Part shown: positions 1-6,837 of the stretch, piece by piece
How the letters are laid out: each line of letters begins with the position of its first letter
Position numbering within the stretch: the first letter of the stretch is position 1
Assembly (NCBI GenBank): GCA_014378805.1
Contig: JACMMY010000204.1
Span: 1 to 9,788, forward strand
Length of the DNA: 9,788 bases
Direction: 5' to 3'
From: Moraxellaceae bacterium
GTDB lineage: Bacteria > Pseudomonadota > Gammaproteobacteria > Pseudomonadales > Moraxellaceae
The notes under the pieces: model-generated
The model's database searches: none
The model's input: only the letters and a program-made list of their open reading frames with translations
What the model was told of the DNA's origin: nothing
Made by a program: the position numbers and the translations under genes

Positions 1-27
1 ACGCTTTTTAAAATTTTATTGCCCAAT

Positions 28-561
28 TTACTGCCCCACAGTGACCATGGCAGGACGCAACAAACGACCTGACAAGCTATAGCCTTTTTGCAAGACATTC
101 GCGACCTGACCTTCTGGCGTATTCGGGTCAATACCGACCGCTTGATGTTGATCCGCATCAAACGCTTGGCCAGCAGGATCGATCACACGAATGTGATGTT
201 TTTCTAACGTAGTCAACAATGCTTTATGCGTGAGTTGCACACCATCCAGCAAACCTTGATTGCTATCCGCGGGGGCGGCAGCAATTGCGCGTTCTAAGTT
301 ATCGACCACATCAAGCAAACTGCCTGCAAATTTTTCTAAAGCGAATTTCTTCGCATTATCCGTTTCACGTTCGACACGTTTTTGAAAGTTATACATATCC
401 GCATTGGCGCGCGCTTGAATGTCTTTCACTTGCGCTTCAAGTTCAGCAATACGCGCTTGTTCTGGCGTCGCCTCTTCAACACTTTCTGCGGCTAAAACAT
501 CAACTTCCGCATGATTTTGTACATTGTTTTCGGATAAATCATTCACTTCTGACTGAGACAT
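28..561 (-). CDS. grpE: GrpE, nucleotide exchange factor of DnaK
   Basis: Cytoplasmic co-chaperone that releases ADP from DnaK and so drives the Hsp70 folding cycle. The 177-residue protein has the family layout: an acidic disordered N-terminus (about 1-32), a long coiled-coil helix (about 33-80, with the KR at 61-62), the DNLERA segment at 87-92, and the C-terminal beta-wing with the signature VLQKGYSLSGRLLRPA (156-171). E. coli GrpE is slightly longer (197). The frame stays open upstream to 666, but ATG at 561 is chosen. It has AGAGG seven bases upstream, and the heat-shock-like promoter at 648-675 would start transcription inside the upstream part, so those 35 codons would not be made. dnaK usually follows grpE and would lie beyond position 1; that is inference. 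Confidence 0.97.
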   Translation of the reverse strand: MSQSEVNDLSENNVQNHAEVDVLAAESVEEATPEQARIAELEAQVKDIQARANADMYNFQKRVERETDNAKKFALEKFAGSLLDVVDNLERAIAAAPADSNQGLLDGVQLTHKALLTTLEKHHIRVIDPAGQAFDADQHQAVGIDPNTPEGQVANVLQKGYSLSGRLLRPAMVTVGQ

Positions 562-647
562 AACAGACCTCTTTAATAAATAACGACAATAATAAAAGCT
601 GCGAAAAAGTGCAGTTCGCATTCTGTGATATAAAATCATGAGTAGTG

Positions 648-675
648 AATTGGGTGTGATCGGCATAATTCAAGG
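648..675 (-). promoter_or_regulatory. Probable sigma-32 (heat-shock) promoter of grpE
   Basis: On the minus strand CCTTGAA (675-669) is followed after 13 bases by ACCCAATT (655-648). The known sigma-32 consensus is CTTGAAA, an 11-16 base spacer, then CCCCATNT; the -10 matches at six of the seven defined positions and the spacing is right. Transcription would begin near 641, giving an 80-base leader to the grpE start at 561. A second dyad, GGCAA-N10-TTGCC (674-693), touches the -35 edge. Confidence 0.6.
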
Positions 676-744
676 CAAATGTACATAATTGCCTTACTGT
701 AATAGAAGAAAAGGCGAATGCGAACAGACATTAAAACAAAAAAA

Positions 745-780
745 TTGACAATACCAATTGTCATTAAGACGTGTTTTAAT
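745..780 (+). promoter_or_regulatory. Promoter and palindromic operator candidate of first esterase gene
   Basis: A perfect inverted repeat TGACAAT-N4-ATTGTCA spans 746-763 and overlaps a consensus -35-like TTGACA (745-750). The best -10 is TTTAAT at 775-780, preceded by TG at 772-773, which makes an extended -10 (TGTTTTAAT); it lies 24 bases from TTGACA, so that hexamer is probably not its true -35. Transcription would start near 787, placing the palindrome about 24-41 bases upstream, a usual position for a repressor site. The regulator is unknown and none is encoded in the window. Confidence 0.4.
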
Positions 781-812
781 GAAGGTAATTTAAACCAAAG
801 CGAGAAAGTACA

Positions 813-1895
813 GTGACAGGATTAGTCAACAATTTGACCGCGCCTTTTGAGAAACTTCAAGGTGTAGCCGCACGCTTAACCATGCGAATCCCACCTTTGG
901 GTCAACGAATGCTTGCTAAAGCACTTGGTTTTGATAATCAATTTCCAAACCTCGATCCTCATTTACAACTTCTGATCGCTGCACGTAATCGGATAGGCGG
1001 AGGAAGTTTAATCGGTTCAAGTCCCGAACAAAGCCGTCGTCAATTCCGCAAAGAAATGCTTTCTATTGTCAGCAAACCCACACCTGTTGCAAGCGTTGAT
1101 GAATGGTTCATCCCAACGGATTCCTTCAATATCCCAGTACGCCATTACATCCCGAAGCTCACGGGTCATACAAAAAATGATCTAGAAAAACGTCCTCTTC
1201 TAATCTTCTTTCATGGCGGTGGTTTCGTCGTTGGGGATTTAGATACCCACGATGAGCCCTGTCGTTTATTTTGCCAAGTTGCTCAAGTCCACGTACTCAG
1301 TATTGCTTATCGTCTCGCACCAGAGCATCCAGCACCGACCGCAGTAGAAGACTGCTTAGCGGCTTTGATATGGGCGCACGCGCATGCTGCAGATTTAAAT
1401 ATTGACCCCAACAAAATTGCCGTTGGCGGTGATAGTGCAGGCGGAAACCTTGCTGCGGTTGTCAGTCAACTGGCAGTTGGTCAATCCTACGCACCTGCCG
1501 TACAGTTGCTCTTGTATCCTGGCATCGATTTTGCCAATAAATATCCATCACATACCCATTATGGTCAGGGTCTATTCCTTGATCAAAGTGACATCGACAA
1601 TGCAAAGCTTTCATATACCGCAAACAACCACGATCTCCATTTAGATCCACGAATATCACCACTCTATGGCAATCTCGCAGGACTCGCATCGACATTACTA
1701 GTGACTGCTGAATTTGATGTGTTAAGAGATGAAGGCGAATTATATGCAGTCAAATTACGTGAGGCGGGTACAGCATGCATTGGTCACCGTGTACTGGGTC
1801 AAGGGCATGGTTTCATTAACATGACAACCATCAATCACGGCGCCATGAACGCCACGCTAAAAATTGCACAAGAACTCAAAGCGATGCTCGCTTGA
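813..1895 (+). CDS. HSL-family alpha/beta hydrolase (esterase/lipase), paralogue 1
   Basis: A carboxylic ester hydrolase of the bacterial hormone-sensitive-lipase group (family IV); natural substrate unknown. The 360-residue protein has an N-terminal cap region of about 125 residues with the stretch RLTMRIPPLGQR (21-32), the oxyanion motif HGGGF (134-138), GDLDTHDEPC (141-150), YRLAPEH (166-172), the nucleophile in GGDSAGG (Ser208), the acid in D302 of FDVLRDEG, and the base in GQGHGF (His332). No signal peptide is visible, so it should be cytoplasmic or peripherally bound. The length, CxxxC after the HGGG loop and cap resemble Moraxella Lip2 as I recall it. The start is GTG with only a weak purine stretch (GAGAAAG) upstream; it is supported by alignment with paralogue 2, which also starts GTG-ACT/ACA-Gly. 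It appears to be a separate transcription unit, 162 bp before paralogue 2. Confidence 0.93.
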   Translation: MTGLVNNLTAPFEKLQGVAARLTMRIPPLGQRMLAKALGFDNQFPNLDPHLQLLIAARNRIGGGSLIGSSPEQSRRQFRKEMLSIVSKPTPVASVDEWFIPTDSFNIPVRHYIPKLTGHTKNDLEKRPLLIFFHGGGFVVGDLDTHDEPCRLFCQVAQVHVLSIAYRLAPEHPAPTAVEDCLAALIWAHAHAADLNIDPNKIAVGGDSAGGNLAAVVSQLAVGQSYAPAVQLLLYPGIDFANKYPSHTHYGQGLFLDQSDIDNAKLSYTANNHDLHLDPRISPLYGNLAGLASTLLVTAEFDVLRDEGELYAVKLREAGTACIGHRVLGQGHGFINMTTINHGAMNATLKIAQELKAMLA

Positions 1896-1921
1896 CACGT
1901 TGTTTATTAAACCTTCGGAAT

Positions 1922-1980
1922 TTAAATCAATACGGTTGTTGGTATGACTAAAAACTCAGTATTGATTTAACAATGATGAG
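1922..1980. repeat. Long-loop inverted repeat with overlapping dyad, between esterases 1 and 2
   Basis: TTAAATCAATAC (1922-1933) recurs as a perfect reverse complement at 1959-1970, with a 25-base loop. The right arm is also the core of a second, imperfect 26-bp dyad (1955-1980) with pairs CTCA/TGAG and ATTG/CAAT about the centre 1967/1968, so two pairings compete for the same bases. There is no T-run after the arm, so it is a poor intrinsic terminator. It begins 27 bases after the stop of esterase 1 and ends upstream of the esterase 2 promoter candidate; it could serve as mRNA 3'-end structure or as an operator. Confidence 0.45.
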
Positions 1981-2002
1981 CATTCTTCTTTCGAATGATA
2001 CA

Positions 2003-2031
2003 TGTTTTAATAGTTCACTATTTTTTATAAC
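2003..2031 (+). promoter_or_regulatory. Promoter candidate of esterase 2 operon with palindrome
   Basis: TGTTTTAAT at 2003-2011 is the same extended -10 nonamer seen before esterase 1 (772-780). A second possible -10, TATAAC, lies at 2026-2031. Overlapping both is the palindrome AATAGT-TC-ACTATT (2009-2022), which could be an operator. No good -35 is visible. The ribosome binding site AGGAGT (2045-2050) follows, seven bases before the GTG start at 2058. Confidence 0.35.
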
Positions 2032-2057
2032 CAGATACTAAATCAGGAGTCAGCGCT

Positions 2058-3137
2058 GTGACTGGAATCATCAACAATCTAAAGACTAGAGCTGAAAAAC
2101 TACAAGGTTCAGCTGCACGTTTAACCATGCGACTTCCTCCAGTTGGTCAACGTGCACTGGCCAAAGTACTCGGATTCGATGATCAATTTTCAAAACTGGA
2201 CTCACATCTACAAGTCCTGATTGCAATACGTAACCGCATGGCAGGCGGTGCTTTAATTGGCCCAAATCCAGAAAAGAGTCGTAAACACTTCCGCAAGGAA
2301 ATGGCTTCTATCATCGATCAACCAACTACTGTAGAACGTATCAGTAATCTGGAAATTTCCGTTCGTTCAGGCAATATTTCAGCTCGACACTACATCCCTC
2401 GCGTTTTTGGTCAGAACAATAAGCCATTGCCTTTGCTGGTATTTTTTCATGGCGGCGGCTTTGTTGTCGGTGACTTGGATACACACGACGAACCTTGCCG
2501 TTTGCTATGCCAACACGCCCAAGTTCAAGTGCTGAGTGTTGCTTATCGACTCGCCCCAGAACAATCCGCACCCGCTGCATCGAATGACTGCCTTGATGCA
2601 CTCAAATGGGCGCACAAAAACGCGGCCGCACTTGGTGTTGATCCGACAAAAATCGCCGTTGGTGGGGATAGCGCAGGTGGCAATCTATCCGCAGTCGTCA
2701 GTCAACTGGCTGCTGGAAAACCCTACGCACCCGCTGCACAACTTCTAATTTATCCAGTCGTTGATTTAGATGGCACTTACCCATCACACCGCGCCTACGG
2801 AAAAGGCTTGTTTTTAAATCAAACTGACATGGATAATGCAAAACTTGCTTATGTTAGCGATGGCAAACTCAAGCTCACGGATCCCCGTGTATCGCCTTTA
2901 TTTGGCAAATTAGAAGGACTTGCTCCTGCACTATTGGTTACGGCTGAATTAGATACATTACGTGATGAAGGCGAAACGTATGCCGTTAAACTGCGTGAAT
3001 CGGGTACACCTTGTGATGCATATCGCGTTGAAGGTCAAGGACATGGTTTTATTAATATCACGCCGATCAACCGTGCTGCCTATGATGCGACAATCAAAAT
3101 CGCGCATAATTTTAGGGTATTATTAGATAGGTCTTAG
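2058..3137 (+). CDS. HSL-family alpha/beta hydrolase (esterase/lipase), paralogue 2
   Basis: Second member of the tandem esterase set, 359 residues, with 43 of the first 60 residues identical to paralogue 1 by hand count. All hallmarks are intact: HGGGF (131-135), YRLAPE (163-168), GGDSAGG with nucleophile Ser205, acid D299 in LDTLRDEG, and base His329 in GQGHGF. The conserved CxxxC (147-151) after GDLDTHDEP is also present. The GTG start has a good AGGAGT site seven bases upstream. There is no export signal. It is separated from paralogue 3 by only 10 bp, and the ribosome binding site of paralogue 3 overlaps its TAG stop, so the two are almost certainly co-transcribed and perhaps translationally coupled. 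Substrate range is not readable from sequence. Confidence 0.93.
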   Translation: MTGIINNLKTRAEKLQGSAARLTMRLPPVGQRALAKVLGFDDQFSKLDSHLQVLIAIRNRMAGGALIGPNPEKSRKHFRKEMASIIDQPTTVERISNLEISVRSGNISARHYIPRVFGQNNKPLPLLVFFHGGGFVVGDLDTHDEPCRLLCQHAQVQVLSVAYRLAPEQSAPAASNDCLDALKWAHKNAAALGVDPTKIAVGGDSAGGNLSAVVSQLAAGKPYAPAAQLLIYPVVDLDGTYPSHRAYGKGLFLNQTDMDNAKLAYVSDGKLKLTDPRVSPLFGKLEGLAPALLVTAELDTLRDEGETYAVKLRESGTPCDAYRVEGQGHGFINITPINRAAYDATIKIAHNFRVLLDRS

Positions 3138-3147
3138 GATCGATAAG

Positions 3148-4311
3148 ATGTCAGCATCAAATCCAAGCAAATCGCTTGTGAACTCAATCCAGCCTCTCCT
3201 TTTAAAGGAATCAGAGACTGGATCAATGAGTCGCTTAGATCACATCAAAGCGCGTATGGATAAAATGAAAGGCATTGCCCTACGATTATCTATGAGGATG
3301 CCACCTACAAGTCAGCGTAAAATTGCCCGTTTGTTGGGTTTTAATCATGTTAAATTTCCTGATCTTGACCCACACGTCCAAATGCTGCTTTCAGTTCGTA
3401 AATGGTTGAGTGCAGCAACAAAAACCGATTCAACCTATGAAAGCAGTCGGATTCACTTTCGAAGAGATATGGCTGCGATTGCCAATCCGACAAAAGTTGC
3501 CAGTGTCAAAGACTGGAAAATTCCTAGCCGATCAGGTCAACTCAGCGTAAGGCACTACACGCCGATTCGTACAGAATCTGCGGAAAAACATCATCAGCGT
3601 CTACCACTGTTGGTCTATTTTCATGGCGGTAGTTTTATCGTTGGTGATGTCGATACGCACGATGATCCGTGCCGTCTGCTTTGCCAATTTGGGCAAATGC
3701 AGGTTCTGAGTGTTAGCTACCGCTGTATGCCTGACCATCCCTCACCTGCTGCGATTGAAGATTGTGTTGATACGCTTAAATGGGCTTATGAACATATTCA
3801 AAGTTTAGGAGCTGATCCAAATAAAATAACGGTCGGTGGCGACAGTGCTGGCGGAAATCTTGCTGCAGTCGTCAGTCAACTTGCCGTTGGTACAACCTTC
3901 GCGCCTGCCGCACAACTCATGATTTATCCGATCTTAGACTTGGTCAATGACTACCCGTCACATGAAGCTTTTGGTCATGGTTTATTTTTATCTCGGGTTG
4001 ACCTGGAGGCAGCCAAGAACCTGCATTTATCTTGCAGCCAGCTCCCTTTTTCAGACCCACGCGTATCGCCAATACGAGGAAATCTAAGCGGACTTCCTCC
4101 TGCTCTGCTCGTCACAGCAGCATTCGACAGTCTCCGCGATGAAGGCGAAACCTATGCCATCAAGATGCGTGAGGCGGGCTCACATTGCATAGGTTATCGT
4201 GTGGAAGGTCAAGGACATGGTTTTGTAAGTATGGCGACAATTAATCGCGCTGCTTTTAAAGCGACGAAAAGAATTGCAAAGGATTTTCGGGTGTTGTTGG
4301 ATAGCAAATAA
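3148..4311 (+). CDS. HSL-family alpha/beta hydrolase, divergent paralogue 3
   Basis: Third and most divergent esterase paralogue, 387 residues from this ATG. The triad is kept: Ser233 in GGDSAGG, D327 in FDSLRDEG and His357 in GQGHGF. The oxyanion motif, however, is HGGSF (159-163) instead of HGGGF, the usual YRLAPE is YRCMPD (191-196), and TAE before the acid is TAA. The start at 3148 has AGGA eight bases upstream, overlapping the stop of paralogue 2. The other two paralogues align from Met27 here (ATG at 3226, 361 residues), which lacks a well-spaced ribosome binding site. I keep 3148, so this copy has a 26-residue N-terminal extension; this is uncertain. The gene sits in the middle of the operon, with the unknown gene at 4320 starting 8 bp later. 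Substrate unknown. Confidence 0.9.
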   Translation: MSASNPSKSLVNSIQPLLLKESETGSMSRLDHIKARMDKMKGIALRLSMRMPPTSQRKIARLLGFNHVKFPDLDPHVQMLLSVRKWLSAATKTDSTYESSRIHFRRDMAAIANPTKVASVKDWKIPSRSGQLSVRHYTPIRTESAEKHHQRLPLLVYFHGGSFIVGDVDTHDDPCRLLCQFGQMQVLSVSYRCMPDHPSPAAIEDCVDTLKWAYEHIQSLGADPNKITVGGDSAGGNLAAVVSQLAVGTTFAPAAQLMIYPILDLVNDYPSHEAFGHGLFLSRVDLEAAKNLHLSCSQLPFSDPRVSPIRGNLSGLPPALLVTAAFDSLRDEGETYAIKMREAGSHCIGYRVEGQGHGFVSMATINRAAFKATKRIAKDFRVLLDSK

Positions 4312-4319
4312 GGATAATT

Positions 4320-4901
4320 ATGCAACCAATTGATAAACCATGGAAACAACTAAACCAAGCATCTTTGAATATCGATAAAATTAAAGCTGCTCCTTCCATG
4401 GATGACTATGAATTACATTGGAAAGATTTTCTCCATAATTTGGAACGTGCATGGAACAAATTAACTAACCATTTGCATCGGAGTCCGAAATATCAGGGCT
4501 GGAATCGTCGAGGACAAATAGAAAAACTGAGAAAAACTGATGAATTACTTTCATATTTATTTAATGCTCGAGGCTGTGATGAACATTCCGTTGCAGATAT
4601 TACCACTCAAGTAGCAGGAGGAATTGGCATTAACCCTGCAGAGGGTAACGTACTAACTCTTAAAAACCTTACGATCATCGACGGTAATATTTCATTTGAA
4701 TCAGATCGACCTGTAAGAATTGATTTTTTCCCAGATAAGGTTCGATTACTTCCAGTTGTGAACCGTGGTAGAACTTATCATGTCCCCTCCTCACATCTTG
4801 GTAACCATTTAAAAACTAATGAACCTGTTGAATTAGCCGAACTAGCAATTAAGTTTTACACTGAATACTTCAAAGAAGTTGAAATATATTTTGTTAAATA
4901 A
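4320..4901 (+). CDS. Hypothetical protein with HEPN-like RxxxxH motif
   Basis: I do not recognise a named family. The 193-residue protein is predicted soluble. Residues about 1-95 look helical and contain the tryptophan-rich segment LERAWNKL (41-48), SPKYQGW (55-61) and a tract NARGCDEHSV (82-91). In that tract R84 and H89 form Rx4H, the spacing of the HEPN ribonuclease motif. Residues about 110-156 look beta-rich and the C-terminus is a short helix. The start is ATG with AAGGA five bases upstream, 8 bp after the third esterase, so it is co-transcribed with the esterases. Base composition is unlike theirs: about 34% GC in five sampled 60-base lines against about 50% in five esterase lines, which suggests a separate, more recent origin. 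No nucleotidyltransferase or antitoxin-like partner is adjacent. The gene is real by start, length and operon position; its role is open. Confidence 0.8.
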   Translation: MQPIDKPWKQLNQASLNIDKIKAAPSMDDYELHWKDFLHNLERAWNKLTNHLHRSPKYQGWNRRGQIEKLRKTDELLSYLFNARGCDEHSVADITTQVAGGIGINPAEGNVLTLKNLTIIDGNISFESDRPVRIDFFPDKVRLLPVVNRGRTYHVPSSHLGNHLKTNEPVELAELAIKFYTEYFKEVEIYFVK

Positions 4902-4977
4902 TCTTTAATGAAACTCACATATTGGGATGTACTAGCTCACACTCCTTAGGCTATTCAAATAAGATATAAAAAACCTA
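4902..4977. other. Short convergent intergenic gap, no clear terminator
   Basis: Seventy-six bases separate the ends of the unknown plus-strand gene and tsaC on the minus strand. I find no convincing stem with a T-run on either strand; only short pairs such as TAGC/GCTA are present. Read-through transcripts overlapping at their 3' ends are possible. Confidence 0.4.
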
Positions 4978-5547
4978 TCACCCTCTCAACACCGTACCCG
5001 TCCCCACATCCCGAATCACACTAGGCTGCGTCGCACCACCCGTCGCGCCTTCTAAAACAAAAACTTGATTACCAAAATAAGCGCGAACCATTGCAGAATC
5101 CAATGCCGAAGGCTCACCACTCGGATTAGCACTCGTCGATACAATCGGTCGTCCAAATGCGCGACACAAAGCTTGCGTTTGTAAATGCTTCGTCACCCGC
5201 ACAGCCACTTGCTGATGCTCACCTGAAATCCACTTTGGAACCTCAGCAGTTAATGGCACAAGCCATGTCGTCGCTGGTGCAGACTCATCCTTCCAACTAG
5301 CGATCACCATATCTCTTTGGTCTGAGGTTAGTCGCTCAAGAAACGGTTCAATTTGCTGAATATCAGAAGCAATTAAAATGACACCCTTCTCAACAGGTCT
5401 TTGCTTCAAGCGCAATATTTGTAAAACCGCTTGTTCATTCCACGGATCACAACCCAAACCCCAAACCGCTTCCGTTGGATAAGCAATCACTTGACCGTCT
5501 CGCAGTGCTGAAACAGCCAAATCTAAACGTTCATTAATGATCGTCAT
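4978..5547 (-). CDS. tsaC: TsaC, L-threonylcarbamoyladenylate synthase
   Basis: Cytoplasmic enzyme of the Sua5/YciO/YrdC family. It makes threonylcarbamoyl-AMP from threonine, bicarbonate and ATP for the t6A37 modification of ANN-decoding tRNAs. At 189 residues it is the short TsaC form, like E. coli TsaC (190), without the Sua5 C-terminal domain. Visible motifs are YPTEAVWGLGCD (23-34), LKQRPVEKG (47-55, the basic KxR nucleotide-binding stretch), STSANPSG (137-144) and PSVIRD (175-180). ATG at 5547 overlaps the dprA stop as ATGA (5547-5544), a typical coupled arrangement; a GTG three codons upstream (5556) is possible but gives an unneeded extension. It is the last gene of the minus-strand operon and faces the unknown gene at 4320-4901. 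Confidence 0.95.
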   Translation of the reverse strand: MTIINERLDLAVSALRDGQVIAYPTEAVWGLGCDPWNEQAVLQILRLKQRPVEKGVILIASDIQQIEPFLERLTSDQRDMVIASWKDESAPATTWLVPLTAEVPKWISGEHQQVAVRVTKHLQTQALCRAFGRPIVSTSANPSGEPSALDSAMVRAYFGNQVFVLEGATGGATQPSVIRDVGTGTVLRG

Positions 5548-6800
5548 ACACGACACCGCTGATATAAGCCATTCACCTGCGTCACCAACCCTGACAACTC
5601 AAGTTCCATCAACAATCCCGACAAAGTTGCGACATCAATTCCACTACTTTCAACCAACGTATCTACACTTTGCCCAGTCCAATCCAAACGCACCATCAAA
5701 GGCTGCAAATGAGGCTCTAATGGCGAAGCAGAGAGCACCGTTTGATTTACCTCACTATCGCCTGCCGACAATTCAGCGGCAAGTAATGGATTACGTGATA
5801 GATTCAAATCTTCCAAAATATCTTCAACACTCGTGACTAATCGTGCGCCTTCACGAATCAACTGATGACAGCCTGCCACTTGTTCATTGGCAATATGCCC
5901 TGGAATCACCAACACGTCACGACCCTGTTCCGCTGCCAATCTCGCCGTGATCAACGACCCACTTTTCAATGCAGCCTCCACGACTAATACGCCTACTGAC
6001 ATACCACTCACGATGCGATTTCTTCTCGGAAAATGATGCGCCAGCGGTTCAGTTTTCGGTAAAAATTCTGTCAGAACCAAGCCACCTTCAGCAACGATCT
6101 GATCGTACAACGATTGATGTGCAGTCGGATAACACATATCTATGCCAGTACCCAACACCGCAATCGTCCGCCCACCGCCAGCAGCCAGCGCACCACGATG
6201 ACAGTCAGCATCAATCCCTTGCGCCAAACCACTGCTAATCCAAATCCCTGATTGTGCGAGCTCACGCGCAAACTCAAATGCAATTTTGCGCGCACTTGGA
6301 GACGGCTTGCGTGTGCCCACCATCGCCAGTTGCGGCTGGTGTAAGCATTGAACATTGCCACGATAAAAGAGAAATGGTGGTGGATCAGGGATTTTACTTA
6401 ATAGCGAGGGATATTCAGACATTTGCTCATAGAGCACATGAAATTCACCATGTTGGATCGCTGCAATAGTTTGTTCAAAACGCTGATATTCTTTGCCTCG
6501 CCCATGCCAATCATTCAACCGTTTGATATGGCTCGCATGTAACCCAAGAGATTTCCAATCGGCTACTTGAGCCTTTATCGCGCGCTCAGCATCATGACCA
6601 AAATGGGTCATCAATCCGCGCCAAGTCACAATCGAATGATTGACCAAATGCCACAAGGCCAGCTCATTGAGCCAGCCTTGGGAAGAAAGTTTATTGATCA
6701 TAGAGGGTATTGAGGTATTGCTGTGGTTAATTTCAGCTTGGTGAACGCTACCTACCGATCCATCACATTCAAAATCATCAGTAAATAATGCCAGCGTCAT
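5544..6800 (-). CDS. dprA: DprA/Smf, DNA processing protein for natural transformation
   Basis: Binds incoming single-stranded DNA in the cytoplasm and loads RecA during natural transformation. The 418-residue protein has an N-terminal SAM-like helical region (about 36-110), the Rossmann-like DprA core from about 155 to 330 (VGTRKPSPSAR 161-171, SSGLAQGIDADCHRGAL 189-205, FPRRNRIVSG 257-266, SGSLITARLA 280-289, GRDVLVIPG 293-301) and a C-terminal winged-helix-like domain (about 360-412, ending LELSGLVTQVNGLYQR). The start at 6800 leaves 37 bp to the upstream LysM gene but has a weak ribosome binding site. Family alignment would also fit Met34 (ATG at 6701), so the first 33 residues may not be translated. 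The stop overlaps the tsaC start by 4 bp. Confidence 0.95.
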   Translation of the reverse strand: MTLALFTDDFECDGSVGSVHQAEINHSNTSIPSMINKLSSQGWLNELALWHLVNHSIVTWRGLMTHFGHDAERAIKAQVADWKSLGLHASHIKRLNDWHGRGKEYQRFEQTIAAIQHGEFHVLYEQMSEYPSLLSKIPDPPPFLFYRGNVQCLHQPQLAMVGTRKPSPSARKIAFEFARELAQSGIWISSGLAQGIDADCHRGALAAGGGRTIAVLGTGIDMCYPTAHQSLYDQIVAEGGLVLTEFLPKTEPLAHHFPRRNRIVSGMSVGVLVVEAALKSGSLITARLAAEQGRDVLVIPGHIANEQVAGCHQLIREGARLVTSVEDILEDLNLSRNPLLAAELSAGDSEVNQTVLSASPLEPHLQPLMVRLDWTGQSVDTLVESSGIDVATLSGLLMELELSGLVTQVNGLYQRCRV

Positions 6801-6837
6801 CTCATACTCGTATCGCGTTACGATTTAGGTCAATCAG

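Noticed and set aside
562..666. Upstream in-frame extension of grpE (35 extra codons from 666)
   Set aside because: The heat-shock-like promoter's -10 lies inside it, the residues are not GrpE-like, and ATG at 561 has a good ribosome binding site.
779..793. Four-codon frame ATG-AAG-GTA-ATT-TAA before esterase 1
   Set aside because: It overlaps the -10 candidate and would precede or coincide with the transcription start, so it is not likely to be translated.
813..4311. Assembly duplication as the source of the three esterase genes
   Set aside because: The copies differ throughout in codons and residues, and the intergenic sequences are different.
4902..4977. Bidirectional terminator between the unknown gene and tsaC
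   Set aside because: No stem of useful length followed by a T-run is present on either strand.
5537..6469. Plus-strand open frames opposite dprA (for example 5537-5836, 5969-6238 and 6254-6469)
   Set aside because: They lie antisense to a clearly coding gene, have biased composition and no recognisable features or ribosome binding sites.
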